This document shows, piece after piece, positions 25,322 to 32,813 of a DNA stretch of 64,000 bases. The notes under the pieces are model-generated. The model did not search any database. It was not told the DNA's origin and worked only from the letters and a program-made list of their open reading frames with translations. Origin of the DNA: an uncultured Candidatus Cenarchaeum sp. Its GTDB lineage: Archaea > Thermoproteota > Nitrososphaeria > Nitrososphaerales > Nitrosopumilaceae. The position numbers were made by a program, and so were the translations under genes. Each line of letters starts with the position of its first letter. Position 1 is the first letter of the stretch. Location: the NCBI GenBank assembly GCA_958295735.1, contig OY282369.1, positions 852,161 through 916,160 on the forward strand. Reading direction: 5' to 3'.

Positions 25322-25701
25322 CCCCTGACGTTATTAAATCAGCCGGGCGGCGGGCCTCGGCGGCGCGCTTCGGATGCGGCGGGGCGCGAAAGCCTTGTTG
25401 CGGTATTGTTCCCCGCGGCGGCAGCGCGCTCGGGCCGGAGGGCACGCGGATGCGGGGCATGCCGCTTCCTTCCCCTTGACGCAAGCCCTGATCAGCGAGG
25501 CCTTTCGCACCTGCCAGTCCCCGCACAGCGGTCGTGCCCGATCTCTGCGACCGACACCCGATCTGTCCCGCGACGGGTCGGGCGGTCGCCGCGGCGCCGC
25601 GCGCCCGCGACTCGTGGATTCTGCTACCCTGTACGGATCTAAAAACGGCCGATCTGCCGGCTCTTCAAAGGGTATAAAACTGCACCAACCGCACCACACG
25701 C
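25322..25701. other. 380-bp spacer with divergent promoters
   Basis: The left edge holds the TATA box of the helicase gene (minus strand, about 25332-25341). The right edge holds GGTATAAAAC (25671-25680) for the next gene. In between I see no credible gene, and the sequence changes from GC-rich to AT-rich towards the right. Confidence 0.5.
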
Positions 25702-26238
25702 GTGGATATTTACGCATCGGTTTTCACTGACAGTATGCTAAGTGCAATATTGTCCAACATAGTGACCGTCTCTCCCATGTTAGGCATTGTGGTGTCAGTC
25801 TACATGTATTTCAGAAAAAAACGCAACGAGAAAGAGCGGACAGCCAGAAACTTGTACCATGAGCTCAAGGACGCGCTGGAAGGACTAGATTACAAAAAAT
25901 TCCCTAGCAGTTTTCGTCATATAGACATCACAGATGATTCCGCGACGAAGAAAACTGTGTATTTTATGGCCAGATTACTCAACCACGACTTTTACGACAG
26001 CTTGGTTTACTCTGGAAAAATCAACTTTTTGGAGCCCGATCTACAGCAACGGGTGCAAGACATATTCAATCGGATCAAGGATCATAACAAGTGTTTGAGA
26101 ATCGCATCAGAGATGTCGTATGAGGACAGAGATGTGGTGCCGAAAATCCACAAATATTACGAATGGTTGGACGCAAACGAGAGGCATTTGAACGAGGATA
26201 TTCCAAAAATGGTGGAATTGCTGCGAAATCACATGTAA
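25702..26238 (+). CDS. Low-GC orphan membrane-anchored protein
   Basis: 178 aa, not recognised. One membrane helix near the N-terminus (about residues 15-37) precedes a Lys/Arg-rich stretch (FRKKRNEKERTARN) and a helical, charged cytoplasmic domain. The GTG at 25702 is 25 nt after a strong TATA box. The line 25801-25860 counts 24 of 60 G or C, far below the rest of the window, which points to recent acquisition. It stands at the edge of a zone of mobile-element remains. Confidence 0.72.
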   Translation: MDIYASVFTDSMLSAILSNIVTVSPMLGIVVSVYMYFRKKRNEKERTARNLYHELKDALEGLDYKKFPSSFRHIDITDDSATKKTVYFMARLLNHDFYDSLVYSGKINFLEPDLQQRVQDIFNRIKDHNKCLRIASEMSYEDRDVVPKIHKYYEWLDANERHLNEDIPKMVELLRNHM

Positions 26239-26379
26239 GAATACGCGCCTTTGGAACGATCTCGTCCAAGCATCCCTGAGTCCATGCGCGCGGGCAGGAG
26301 GCGCAGGACGTGTGCCAGACGCGAGTTGCCGCGGCTGTAGGACGGCATTTCTGCGGTGCCGTCAGACTTGGAGCATCTT

Positions 26380-26740
26380 GCCTCAGACCCAATACCCTTG
26401 CGCTCCGGTTGTGCCGGTAGGCCCCGTTTTGCGCATTCAAACGGCGTGCTGTTTTGTCCCAAAGCCGACTATGCCGCTGCATCGGCAATCTGATGCTGGT
26501 ACAGGGCATTGCCTGTCGACAGAATGCCGCGCCTGCGTTCGCCCTGCCGAGCAGGAAGCATCGGGTGATGGCGAGGCAACCCGACGCAACCGGCCGCAGG
26601 TGCTTCTGATCAGTCGTCAGGCGGAGGCCTGGGCTTGCCGGTCTTTGTTCCAGAGTTCGGGCCTAGTGGCATCTCTCTGCTACGATTGATCATCGTTGTG
26701 TCTTTTTCGGTCATGTGGCTTTGTATGTCGGCGGTTATTT
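26380..26740 (+). repeat. Dispersed repeat R, copy 1
   Basis: First of three copies of a 250-400-bp sequence of unknown nature. Shared words in order: TTTTGCGCATTCAA, GTCCCAAAGCC, GCATCGGCAA, CAGGGCATTGCC, CAGAATGCCGCGCC, GGCCGCAGG, GATCAGTCGTC, CCGGTCTTT and TTCGGGCC. Copies 2 (26964-27260, 5' truncated) and 3 (28745-29150) follow in the same orientation. Both strands have short ORFs but none looks like a known protein. Confidence 0.6.
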
Positions 26741-26761
26741 AAAGTATGACTTTGACGGTAC

Positions 26762-26963
26762 GCACACACTTACCTCCCCCTCCCGCCGCATTTTGGGGAC
26801 GCCCTAGCTGGCCTGCACGTCACGCAATCCTAGCCTAACGGCGGGATCCCTTGGCTGGTGGTACTAGTATGGCGGATTTGCGCCGCGGCATGGCGGAATC
26901 AGAGACGGTGGCGGCGCGCAAGTAACTGGCGCGGCTGGAGGAGGGGGGGAGGTAAGTGTGTAC
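26762..26963 (+). mobile_element. 202-bp internally deleted IS66 derivative (MITE-like)
   Basis: Bounded by inverted repeats ACACACTTACCTCCCCC (left) and GGGGGGGAGGTAAGTGTGT (right), the same termini as the intact IS66-type element at 30500-32632. It retains the region upstream of the transposase gene and its first codons: an ATGGCGGAATC start lies about 128 nt inside the left end, equivalent to the intact element, and the next codons parallel MAESGVALLRKELA with an in-frame stop. The rest of the transposase is deleted. I see no target-site duplication. Confidence 0.75.
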
Positions 26964-27260
26964 CCAAAGCTAGCCATGCTACGGCATCGGCAACACGGTA
27001 CGAGCGCAAAGGTCAACGCACGTCTATGGAACGCTACGCCTGTCGCCTTGCTAAACGCAAAAAGAGCGCTGCGGAGTAGCGAGGTAGCCCCGGCGCAACT
27101 AGCCGCAGGTGCTTCTGATCAGTCGTCAGGCGGAGGCCTGGGCTTGCCGGTCTTTATTCCAGAGTTCGGGCCAAACAGGGGCATATCTCGGCTGGCCCTA
27201 AACGTCTTTGTGCCTTTTTTGTCCTTATTTTCTTCCATGTTGTCCCGTTTGCTGTCTCCC
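26964..27260 (+). repeat. Dispersed repeat R, copy 2 (5' truncated)
   Basis: Begins with CCAAAGC directly after the right end of the mini-element, so its 5' part is missing. It retains the GCATCGGCAA word and the highly conserved block from AGCCGCAGGTGCTTC through CTTTATTCCAGAGTTCGGGCC, then a T-rich tail similar to copy 3. It lies immediately upstream of the IS481-like element. Confidence 0.55.
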
Positions 27261-27339
27261 ACTTAAAGGTGCCCCCGAAAGCTCGGCGTTGTGGGATCCC
27301 AAAGGACGTTATTGTGCGATCTTGAAATCGTTTCGCAGC

Positions 27340-28327
27340 CTAGCTGTCAAGATACTCCTCCCCCGTGTACTCATCTTTGACTGTTTGCCCCTTTTCGGGC
27401 ATCTTCCGCGCGAACGCCCTGGCAGGCGTCCCCGGCGTGCTCTGGTCCGGGGAGCCGCGGGGCCTGCCGCGGTCGTGCCGCTGGACGAACTCGTCTATCC
27501 CGCCGAACCGCTCGATCTTCCTCTGGATCTCGCCGTGGAACCTCTCTAGCATGCCGTCGGTCCGGGGATGCCCCACCCCCGCCAGGACGTGCCTCACGCC
27601 CAGCTCGTCCAGCCTCCTCTCGAACTCCGTCCTGCCGCGCTTCCTGGCCTCGGACTCGCTGGCGCAGGACTGGGACCCGTGGTCGGTCATGACGGAGGCG
27701 GGCCTGCCGCGCCCGGCCATGGCCTTCTCGAGCACCTCCAGGGCGTGCTTCCCCGCGGCCTCGTCAAACACGCCGTAGCCCGCGACGAACCTGGATGCGT
27801 CGTCTTGGCACGCCATGAACCACCTCCCGTCGGGGAGCAGCTTGTAGTCGGCGTGCCGCATGGTGTTGGAGTGCGTCCTCTCGAACCTGATCCGCTCGCG
27901 CCTCCTGCCCTTCTTCGGGTGCTCCACCGCCGTCCCCTTCTTCAGCACGCGGTGGATGGTGTTGTGCGGTACGGCGATCCTCGCCGTGACTGCCACGATC
28001 CGCTCCAGCCGGGACGCGCCCGTCCTGCACTGGCGGAACGCCTTCTCCACCGAGATCTTGACGTGGTCCTGGATCTCCTTCCTCGGCCTGTCCCGTACGC
28101 CCAGCGCGGGCACCTCCCCCGTCCTGCGGCACAGGGCGTAGATCTGCCGTGCGCGGCGCGGCAAGACCTCCATCCGGGCCGCGATCTCGACGCTCCGGCC
28201 CACGGCGATCAACACGGCCGCCGTTGTCGAGAAAAAGCCCCATCCGGGCCGCGATCTCGACGCTCCGGCCCCCCTTCTTCATCTCGTCCACTATCCACTT
28301 CACCTTGACGGGATCCAGTTTCGCCAT
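27340..28327 (-). pseudogene. Frameshifted IS481-like DDE transposase
   Basis: The frame begins at ATG 28327 (MAKLDPVKVKWIVDEMKK, a helix-turn-helix region) and continues to GRSVEIAARM. The sequence coding GRSVEIAARM is then repeated after a short insert, 70 bp further on, and the original protein resumes in another frame down to 27340. Removing 70 bp restores one continuous 305-codon frame. The downstream part has the rve catalytic core: ACQDDASRFV, VMTDHGSQ and HPRTDGMLERFHGE. The insertion therefore disrupts an otherwise intact transposase. Confidence 0.82.
28163..28271. repeat. Direct repeat interrupting the transposase (period 70)
   Basis: 32 bp are identical between 28170-28201 and 28240-28271 (core CATCCGGGCCGCGATCTCG), with degenerate matching for about 7 more bases to the left. 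The insert between the exact copies (28202-28239) is unrelated. The event adds 70 bp and shifts the reading frame of the transposase. Confidence 0.85.
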
Positions 28328-28744
28328 CACTGCGTACCTCTTTCGCCGAGTTAGTACGCAACGTTTTCGCCAGGGGGAGCGCTCGGCCCCCCACACACCC
28401 CCATTTCCGCTCCGGCCGCGCGGCGGGCCAGCCCGCCGGCCAGGATGCGAAGCGATTTCGAAATCACCCCGCTGGCCCCTCCCCCGCGAACCCCACGTTC
28501 CAGTCGTGGATCGGCATGCGAAACGATTTCGGGATTGTGCAATTTTTTGAGCGCGCGTTAGCCGGATTTACTACTCGATCTTCTCCGGTTCCAGCCCGGT
28601 CCAGCACTTCGCGTGCGCGGGGTTCATCATGATGTCCAGCATCTCGGCCGAGTGCATGAGCGTGGGATCGCCGCGCTGGAGCCTCTTTTCGGTGGCGAGC
28701 GACTTCCAGAGCGCTCTCTTGCCCTCCGGTTCCGCATCCAGCCG

Positions 28745-29150
28745 CCCCGCGCTCCGGCCCGGCACCCCCGCGCTCCGGCCGCGCCGGTAGGCCCAGTTTT
28801 GCGCATTCAAGCCGCGTGCAGCCTTGTCCCAAAGCCGGCCATGCCGCGGCATCGGCAACCCGGCGCCGGTGCAGGGCATTGCCAGTCTACAGAATGCCGC
28901 GCCCGCCCTGCCGGGCGGGGAGCGGCGCGGGACGGCGGGGCATCCCGGCGCGGCCGGCCGCAGGCGCCTCCGATCAGTCGTCGGGCGAAAGCCTAGGCCG
29001 GCTGGTCTTTATGCTCGGGTTCGGGCCAAACGAGAGACCGGGCATCCCCTGCGATGGTAAACCTCAATTTCGTCATTCTCGGCCTTTCTCGGCCTTTCTC
29101 GGCCTTTCTCGGCCTTTCTCGGCCTCTTTTTCTGCCATGCCGTCATGCCT
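28745..29150 (+). repeat. Dispersed repeat R, copy 3
   Basis: The most GC-rich copy, with the same ordered words as copy 1 and the T-rich tail shared with copy 2. It follows the IS481-like element, so that element is bracketed by copies 2 and 3 in direct orientation. Minus-strand reading frames across 28571-28879 give a plausible-looking C-terminus (MLDIMMNPAHAKCW) but no recognised family. Confidence 0.6.
29075..29130. repeat. 10-bp tandem repeat (TCGGCCTTTC)
   Basis: About five consecutive copies of TCGGCCTTTC within the tail of repeat R copy 3. Absent from copies 1 and 2, so it is a local expansion. Confidence 0.88.
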
Positions 29151-29376
29151 GGCGCCGTCTGTGTAAAGCGCGTCCAAGACGGCAGTCGGCGCGCGAGCCG
29201 CCCGCCCGGCGCGCCGCTTCCCGCCCGCGGATTACAGGAAACGCGCCGCCTGGCGGGCCGGGGCGGCGCCGGGCGGGGGCGCGGCGGTCCCGGCGGCGCG
29301 GCGGAATGTCCGGGCGGGCCGGGGCGGGGGCGCGGCCGCCGAATGTTAAAATTGCGCGCGGCCGCGGCGCCGCCGA

Positions 29377-29451
29377 GGGCCCGTAGCTCAGTATGGACAG
29401 AGTGTTGGACTTCTAATCCAATGGTCAAGAGATCGAAGCTCTTCGGGCCCG
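29377..29451 (+). tRNA. tRNA-Arg (anticodon TCT)
   Basis: 75 nt. Acceptor GGGCCCG/CGGGCCC, anticodon stem TTGGA/TCCAA with loop CTTCTAA giving anticodon TCT (Arg, AGA codons), T-stem AAGAG/CTCTT with loop ATCGAAG. Discriminator G, CCA not encoded, no intron. A TATA-like TTAAAAT lies about 30 bp upstream. It marks the right border of the mobile-element zone. Confidence 0.93.
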
Positions 29452-29551
29452 CCTTGCCGCGAGCGCGCGCCGGAGTCTGGTGGCCCGCGCGGGCGCGGGA
29501 ACGGGGCGCGCGGGCGCAAGGCTCTTTATCCGGCGCGGTAACGGCGCCCGC

Positions 29552-29908
29552 GTGAAGGACATAGAGGTGGCGCTGGACGGCGTGGACATACTCCCGCGCG
29601 AGCCCGTAACGGGTACCGTCGCGGTGAACTACCGCGGCGGGTACGACGGGGTAGTGATCGACACGCAGATACTCGACTCCAACGAGCTCGTCGTGTACAG
29701 GTCGTACGCCGGGAAGGACATATCCAAGAACGTCTCGCGGCTGTTCGTGGAAAGGGAGCACTTCTCGGGGGACGGCAGGGTGCGGTTCTCGGCGTCCGTC
29801 GAGTTCGAGCCGGAAAAGGAGCACGACGTGAAGTTCAGGGCCTCCATCATAGAGCAGCACAAGGAGGTGGGGAGCGACGTGCTGTTCGCCCGCCTGCGCC
29901 CCGCATAG
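29552..29908 (+). CDS. Small beta-sandwich protein (arrestin-like), function unknown
   Basis: 118 aa. Alternating strands with PVTGTVAVNYRGGYDGVVIDTQILDS, a central VSRLFVEREHF and the closing strand FRASIIEQHKEVGSDVLF suggest an arrestin-like or immunoglobulin-like beta-sandwich. I recall similar short proteins in other thaumarchaea, but no function is established. GTG start 25 nt after CTTTATCC. No signal peptide or membrane segment, so probably cytoplasmic. Confidence 0.68.
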   Translation: MKDIEVALDGVDILPREPVTGTVAVNYRGGYDGVVIDTQILDSNELVVYRSYAGKDISKNVSRLFVEREHFSGDGRVRFSASVEFEPEKEHDVKFRASIIEQHKEVGSDVLFARLRPA

Positions 29909-29927
29909 GCGCGCGCCCGCCGCCGCG

Positions 29928-29955
29928 GGAGGATTCCGGCCGCGGAATCCTCGGC
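29928..29955. terminator. Hairpin between convergent genes
   Basis: An inverted repeat around AGGATTCCGGCCGCGGAATCCT lies between the convergent arrestin-like and plastocyanin genes. No T-run follows on either strand, so a terminator role is tentative. Confidence 0.4.
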
Positions 29956-29986
29956 CCGCGCCGCCCCGGGCGCGCGCCCGCCGCTC

Positions 29987-30451
29987 CTAGAACCGCTGCT
30001 TCGTCACGACGAGATCGGCCTTCATCCACGGGTGGGGGATGCAGTAGTATTCCAGCTCCGTGGGCTCGGTGAACAGGAACTCGTACGTTTCCCCCGGCAT
30101 TATCACGCCGTCCGAGCCGAACACGCCGCTGTACGAGTCGGCGTATCGGTGGGCCGCGCTCACCGTGTGGGCCGTGCCGTCCGCGTTCGTCCACACCACC
30201 AGGTTGTCCACCCCGAGCTGCACGTCGACTTTCTTGGGGACGTAGTTCTCTTCCTGGTCGGTCAGGGCCGCCCCCTCTATGATGCTGATCTGCTTCTCCG
30301 ACGTGGGATGCAGCACGTGCTCGTCGACCGACGGCTTTTCGAGCGACTCGGGCAGGTAGAACCCCTGGTAGAACACCGCGCTGGCGGCCACCCCCACTAT
30401 AACCGTCATTATTCCCACGCCGTACGCGTTGCTGGTGCGGGACTCGCTCAT
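29987..30451 (-). CDS. Membrane-anchored plastocyanin-like blue copper protein
   Basis: 154 aa with one N-terminal membrane anchor (about 12-32) and an extracytoplasmic cupredoxin domain. Type 1 copper ligands are visible as His95 (GTAHTVSA), Cys137, His140 and Met143 (YYCIPHPWM). In thaumarchaea such cupredoxins are thought to replace cytochrome c between the bc-type complex and the terminal oxidase. The ATG at 30451 is 25 nt after a TATA box (CTTTATAAC, minus strand). The gene is separated from cytochrome b by an IS66-type insertion that ends only about 20 bp upstream of this TATA box. Confidence 0.88.
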   Translation of the reverse strand: MSESRTSNAYGVGIMTVIVGVAASAVFYQGFYLPESLEKPSVDEHVLHPTSEKQISIIEGAALTDQEENYVPKKVDVQLGVDNLVVWTNADGTAHTVSAAHRYADSYSGVFGSDGVIMPGETYEFLFTEPTELEYYCIPHPWMKADLVVTKQRF

Positions 30452-30464
30452 GCCGCCGCGATTG

Positions 30465-30492
30465 GCCAAAGCGGTTATAAAGCTTGGTTGGG
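30465..30492 (-). promoter_or_regulatory. Plastocyanin promoter, bordering the IS insertion
   Basis: On the minus strand, CCAACCAAGCTTTATAACC contains the TATA box at about 30472-30480. It closely matches the Rieske gene promoter (CCCAAACAAGGTTTATAACC, near 35107-35127), suggesting common control. The left IS end at 30500 leaves the TATA box and about 12-20 bp upstream intact. Confidence 0.65.
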
Positions 30493-30531
30493 CGGCCGGG
30501 TACACACTTACCTCCCCCCCCCCCCTCCCGG

Positions 30532-30667
30532 CGCCCCCCGCGCGCCCGGGCTGCCCCGATCGGCGCGCGCCGCGCGATCGCGGCCGGAGCGGGGATCCTT
30601 CGGCGGGCGGGCGCCGCCCCCCGCGCGCCCGGGCTGCCCCGATCGGCGGGCGCCGCGCGATCGCGGC
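30532..30667. repeat. Subterminal 53-bp direct repeats of the IS66-type element
   Basis: Copies at 30532-30584 and 30615-30667 differ at one position and share GCGCCCGGGCTGCCCCGATC. They lie inside the left end of the insertion sequence, where transposase-binding repeats would be expected. Confidence 0.75.
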
Positions 30668-30776
30668 AGGGTTCGGGGCATTTTCGGCGCGCGGCCGCCC
30701 CGGTACGGCGCTCCGTCCCGATGCCTGACGCGGGCTGACGCCGCCCGCGCGCGCCCGGCAGATCCGCTGGGGCCGG

Positions 30777-32507
30777 TCAGGCGGACGCCGCTGCCGGAGC
30801 CGGCGCCCGCCCCGCCGCGGAGCCGGGCGGGCGCACCAGCCCGGATGCGGGGTCATCGAAGACGCACCAGTCGGGCCCGGCCCACGGGCCGGGGTCGAAC
30901 ATTTTCCAGTCGCGATTGCGGGCGATCTCGGTGAAGGCCCTGCCCGGGAACATGCCGTTCATGCGGGCGGTGCCCCCGATCGTGACCAGCTCGGAGAACG
31001 TCTTGCGCCCCTCCGGCGTGGAGATCTTGTGGTGCGCGTTGCGCTGCGTCACTATGAGGTCGCGTATGGCGAGCTCGGCGGGGTTGTTGTGGGGCGGCAT
31101 GCCGCGGAATCCCATGAACGTGAGCACGTGCGGCTCGGCGTTGGCGAGGTGCGTCTTCAGCTTGCCGTCGGGGTACGCCGACACGGCGTCGTGGAACTCC
31201 TTGGCCAGGTACGTCACGGTGAACGGCGCCAGCGTCTTGATGCCGTGTATCTTGTGGTAGTACCCCTGCATCCAGTCGTGCCTCGCCTCGTCCCCCGGGT
31301 CGCCGTCCACGGCGACGGCCTCGCCCTTGGCGAGCAGGTGCCTGCAGCATCTCTGCAGATGCTGGAACCACGCGCGGTACGCCGGCAGCCCGTCGGCCAC
31401 CACCGCCCTGCGGGACAGCCAGCCGAAGTGCTCCCTCAGGACCGCCGCCCCCCGGGTGGGCGCGAAGTGCACCCACACGGCGTTGCCCACGACGGCCACC
31501 CGGGCGCAGCCGGTCTTGCCCAGCACGCCGATCTTGAACCCGGTCTCGTCCATGTGCACGAACATGCTCTCGCTGAACGCCCACTTGATCTCCTCCAGCT
31601 GCTTCTTCGACGCGCCCGCCATGGCCCTCCGGGCCTTCGCCACGGCCGCCTCCGAGATGCGGAAGTAGAACGTGGACTCGATAAAGCCGGCGATCCTCGC
31701 GTCCGTGCAGCCCATCTCGAACAGCGCCATTATGAGGCCGAGCGCCCTCGGGCCGCACGAGGTGCCCTTCGGAAACGGCGCCTGGGCCTCGTAGTACTTC
31801 TCGCACCTGCCGCACCAGCCCGTCTCCACCTCGATCATCGCGGTGACCACGCGCCAGAACTGATCGAAGTCGTTGACCAGCTTTCGCCACCTGTCGAACT
31901 TCTCCAGGGGGCCGCAGCACACGGGGCACGTCAGGATCCCGCACTTCATGGTGAACTCGGGCTTGTTGCAGTGCGAGACGCCCTTGTGCCCTTGGGGCGG
32001 GCCCATCTTGCGCGGGGCGCCGCCGTCCGGAGCGGGCTTGCCGTCGGATCCGGCCCCGTCGCTCCCCTTGTAGCCCCGCTCCTTGCGCCAGGCGTTCCGC
32101 CGGGGGCCGTACGTGGTGAGGGACGACGAGGGCGCGTTCGGGCCGTCGCACACGGCAAGCCTGACCGCCTGCTCGGCGGCCTTGGCCTTCAGCCCGGAGT
32201 TCTCGGCTTCCAGCCCGGCGATCTTTTCCAACGCGGCCGCCAGTTCCTTGCGCAGCAGCGCCTGCTCCGTGGACTTGGCCTTCAGCATCGCGATCTCGGC
32301 CGCCCGCTCCGCGGCCTCGGCTTCCAGCCCGGCGATCTTTTCGAGCGAGGCCGCCAGTTCCTTGCGCAGCAGCGCCTGCTCCGTGGACTTGGCCTTCAGC
32401 ATCGCGATCTCGGCCGCCCGCTCCGCGGCCTCGGCTTCCAGCCCGGCGATCTTTTCCAACGCGGCCGCCAGTTCCTTGCGCAGCAGCGCCACCCCGGATT
32501 CCGCCAT
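30777..32507 (-). CDS. IS66-family DDE transposase
   Basis: 576 aa. The N-terminal third is a coiled coil built from two and a half copies of a 38-residue repeat (LLRKELAAALEKIAGLEAE and so on). It is followed by a Cys zinc ribbon (LTCPVCCGP, CGRCEKY) and the catalytic region with Asp in HMDETGFKIG, Asp in VVADGLPAY and Glu in HNNPAELAIRD. The frame is uninterrupted, so it is probably functional. The ATG at 32507 is about 25 nt after a TATA box (GTATAATTG); a TTG at 32540 would include the TATA sequence. A palindrome just upstream may be an operator. Confidence 0.88.
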   Translation of the reverse strand: MAESGVALLRKELAAALEKIAGLEAEAAERAAEIAMLKAKSTEQALLRKELAASLEKIAGLEAEAAERAAEIAMLKAKSTEQALLRKELAAALEKIAGLEAENSGLKAKAAEQAVRLAVCDGPNAPSSSLTTYGPRRNAWRKERGYKGSDGAGSDGKPAPDGGAPRKMGPPQGHKGVSHCNKPEFTMKCGILTCPVCCGPLEKFDRWRKLVNDFDQFWRVVTAMIEVETGWCGRCEKYYEAQAPFPKGTSCGPRALGLIMALFEMGCTDARIAGFIESTFYFRISEAAVAKARRAMAGASKKQLEEIKWAFSESMFVHMDETGFKIGVLGKTGCARVAVVGNAVWVHFAPTRGAAVLREHFGWLSRRAVVADGLPAYRAWFQHLQRCCRHLLAKGEAVAVDGDPGDEARHDWMQGYYHKIHGIKTLAPFTVTYLAKEFHDAVSAYPDGKLKTHLANAEPHVLTFMGFRGMPPHNNPAELAIRDLIVTQRNAHHKISTPEGRKTFSELVTIGGTARMNGMFPGRAFTEIARNRDWKMFDPGPWAGPDWCVFDDPASGLVRPPGSAAGRAPAPAAASA

Positions 32508-32547
32508 GCCGGCAGGCCCAAACTCGCCACAATTATACAAATCGACC

Positions 32548-32563
32548 CTTAGGCCAGCCTAAG
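32548..32563. promoter_or_regulatory. Palindrome upstream of the transposase TATA box
   Basis: Perfect inverted repeat CTTAGGC-CA-GCCTAAG, directly upstream of the transposase TATA box (about 32529-32537). Its half-sites resemble the palindromes before the multicopper oxidase gene (TTAGCCT-AGGCTAA). It may be a binding site for a host or element-encoded repressor. Confidence 0.5.
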
Positions 32564-32813
32564 CTTGCGCGGCGCGCGGGCCCGCCCGGGCGGCCAAGTC
32601 GCGGCGGGAGGGGGGGGGAGGTAAGTGTGTACGCGGCCGGCCGCCCGGGGCGCGGGGCGGGAGCCCGTTTGCGCGGCCCCCGCCCCCGACATCCCGGACG
32701 CCGCGGCAGGAAGGGGCCGCCCCCGCTGCCGCGCAACGCGGGCGGATCGGGCGGCGGGCCCGCCGCGGGGGGCGGCTCGGGGCGGCGGAACGAACCGTCG
32801 CGGGCGCGGCGGA

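Larger units (their letters stand above)
27313..28541 (-). mobile_element. IS481-like insertion element, probably inactive
   Basis: About 1.2 kb. The left terminus reads TGTGCGATCTTGAAATCGTTTCGCA. The right terminus, reverse-complemented, reads TGCACAATCCCGAAATCG followed by TTTCGCA, giving inverted repeats with a perfect 14-bp inner block GAAATCGTTTCGCA. A further right-end-like sequence (GATGCGAAGCGATTTCG) lies 71 bp inside. It contains one transposase reading frame on the minus strand, broken by a 70-bp insertion. I could not identify a target-site duplication. Confidence 0.68.
30500..32632 (-). mobile_element. Intact IS66-type insertion sequence
   Basis: 2133 bp bounded by inverted repeats GTACACACTTACCTCCCCC (left) and the complementary GGAGGTAAGTGTGTAC (right, preceded by a G run). 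The flanks carry an identical 8-bp target duplication, GCGGCCGG, at 30492-30499 and 32633-32640, which is the duplication size typical of IS66 elements. It carries only the large transposase gene, without tnpA/tnpB accessory genes, as in the ISBst12-like subgroup. It is inserted between the plastocyanin and cytochrome b genes. Perfect duplication and an open frame indicate a recent insertion. Confidence 0.88.

Noticed and set aside
28444-28536. An additional repeat-insert-repeat unit at the IS481-like right end
   Set aside because: The period is 71 bp, but matching is only about 20 of 24 bases and these are terminal-repeat-like sequences, so internal element structure is an equal explanation.
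28571-28879. A minus-strand protein of about 100 aa in repeat R copy 3
   Set aside because: The equivalent frame in copy 1 diverges after about 40 residues, and another frame is equally conserved, so the signal is DNA similarity rather than protein constraint.
29480-29551. An upstream extension of the arrestin-like gene
   Set aside because: Covers the TATA box and gives only Arg/Gly/Ala-rich residues; the GTG at 29552 has the standard promoter spacing.
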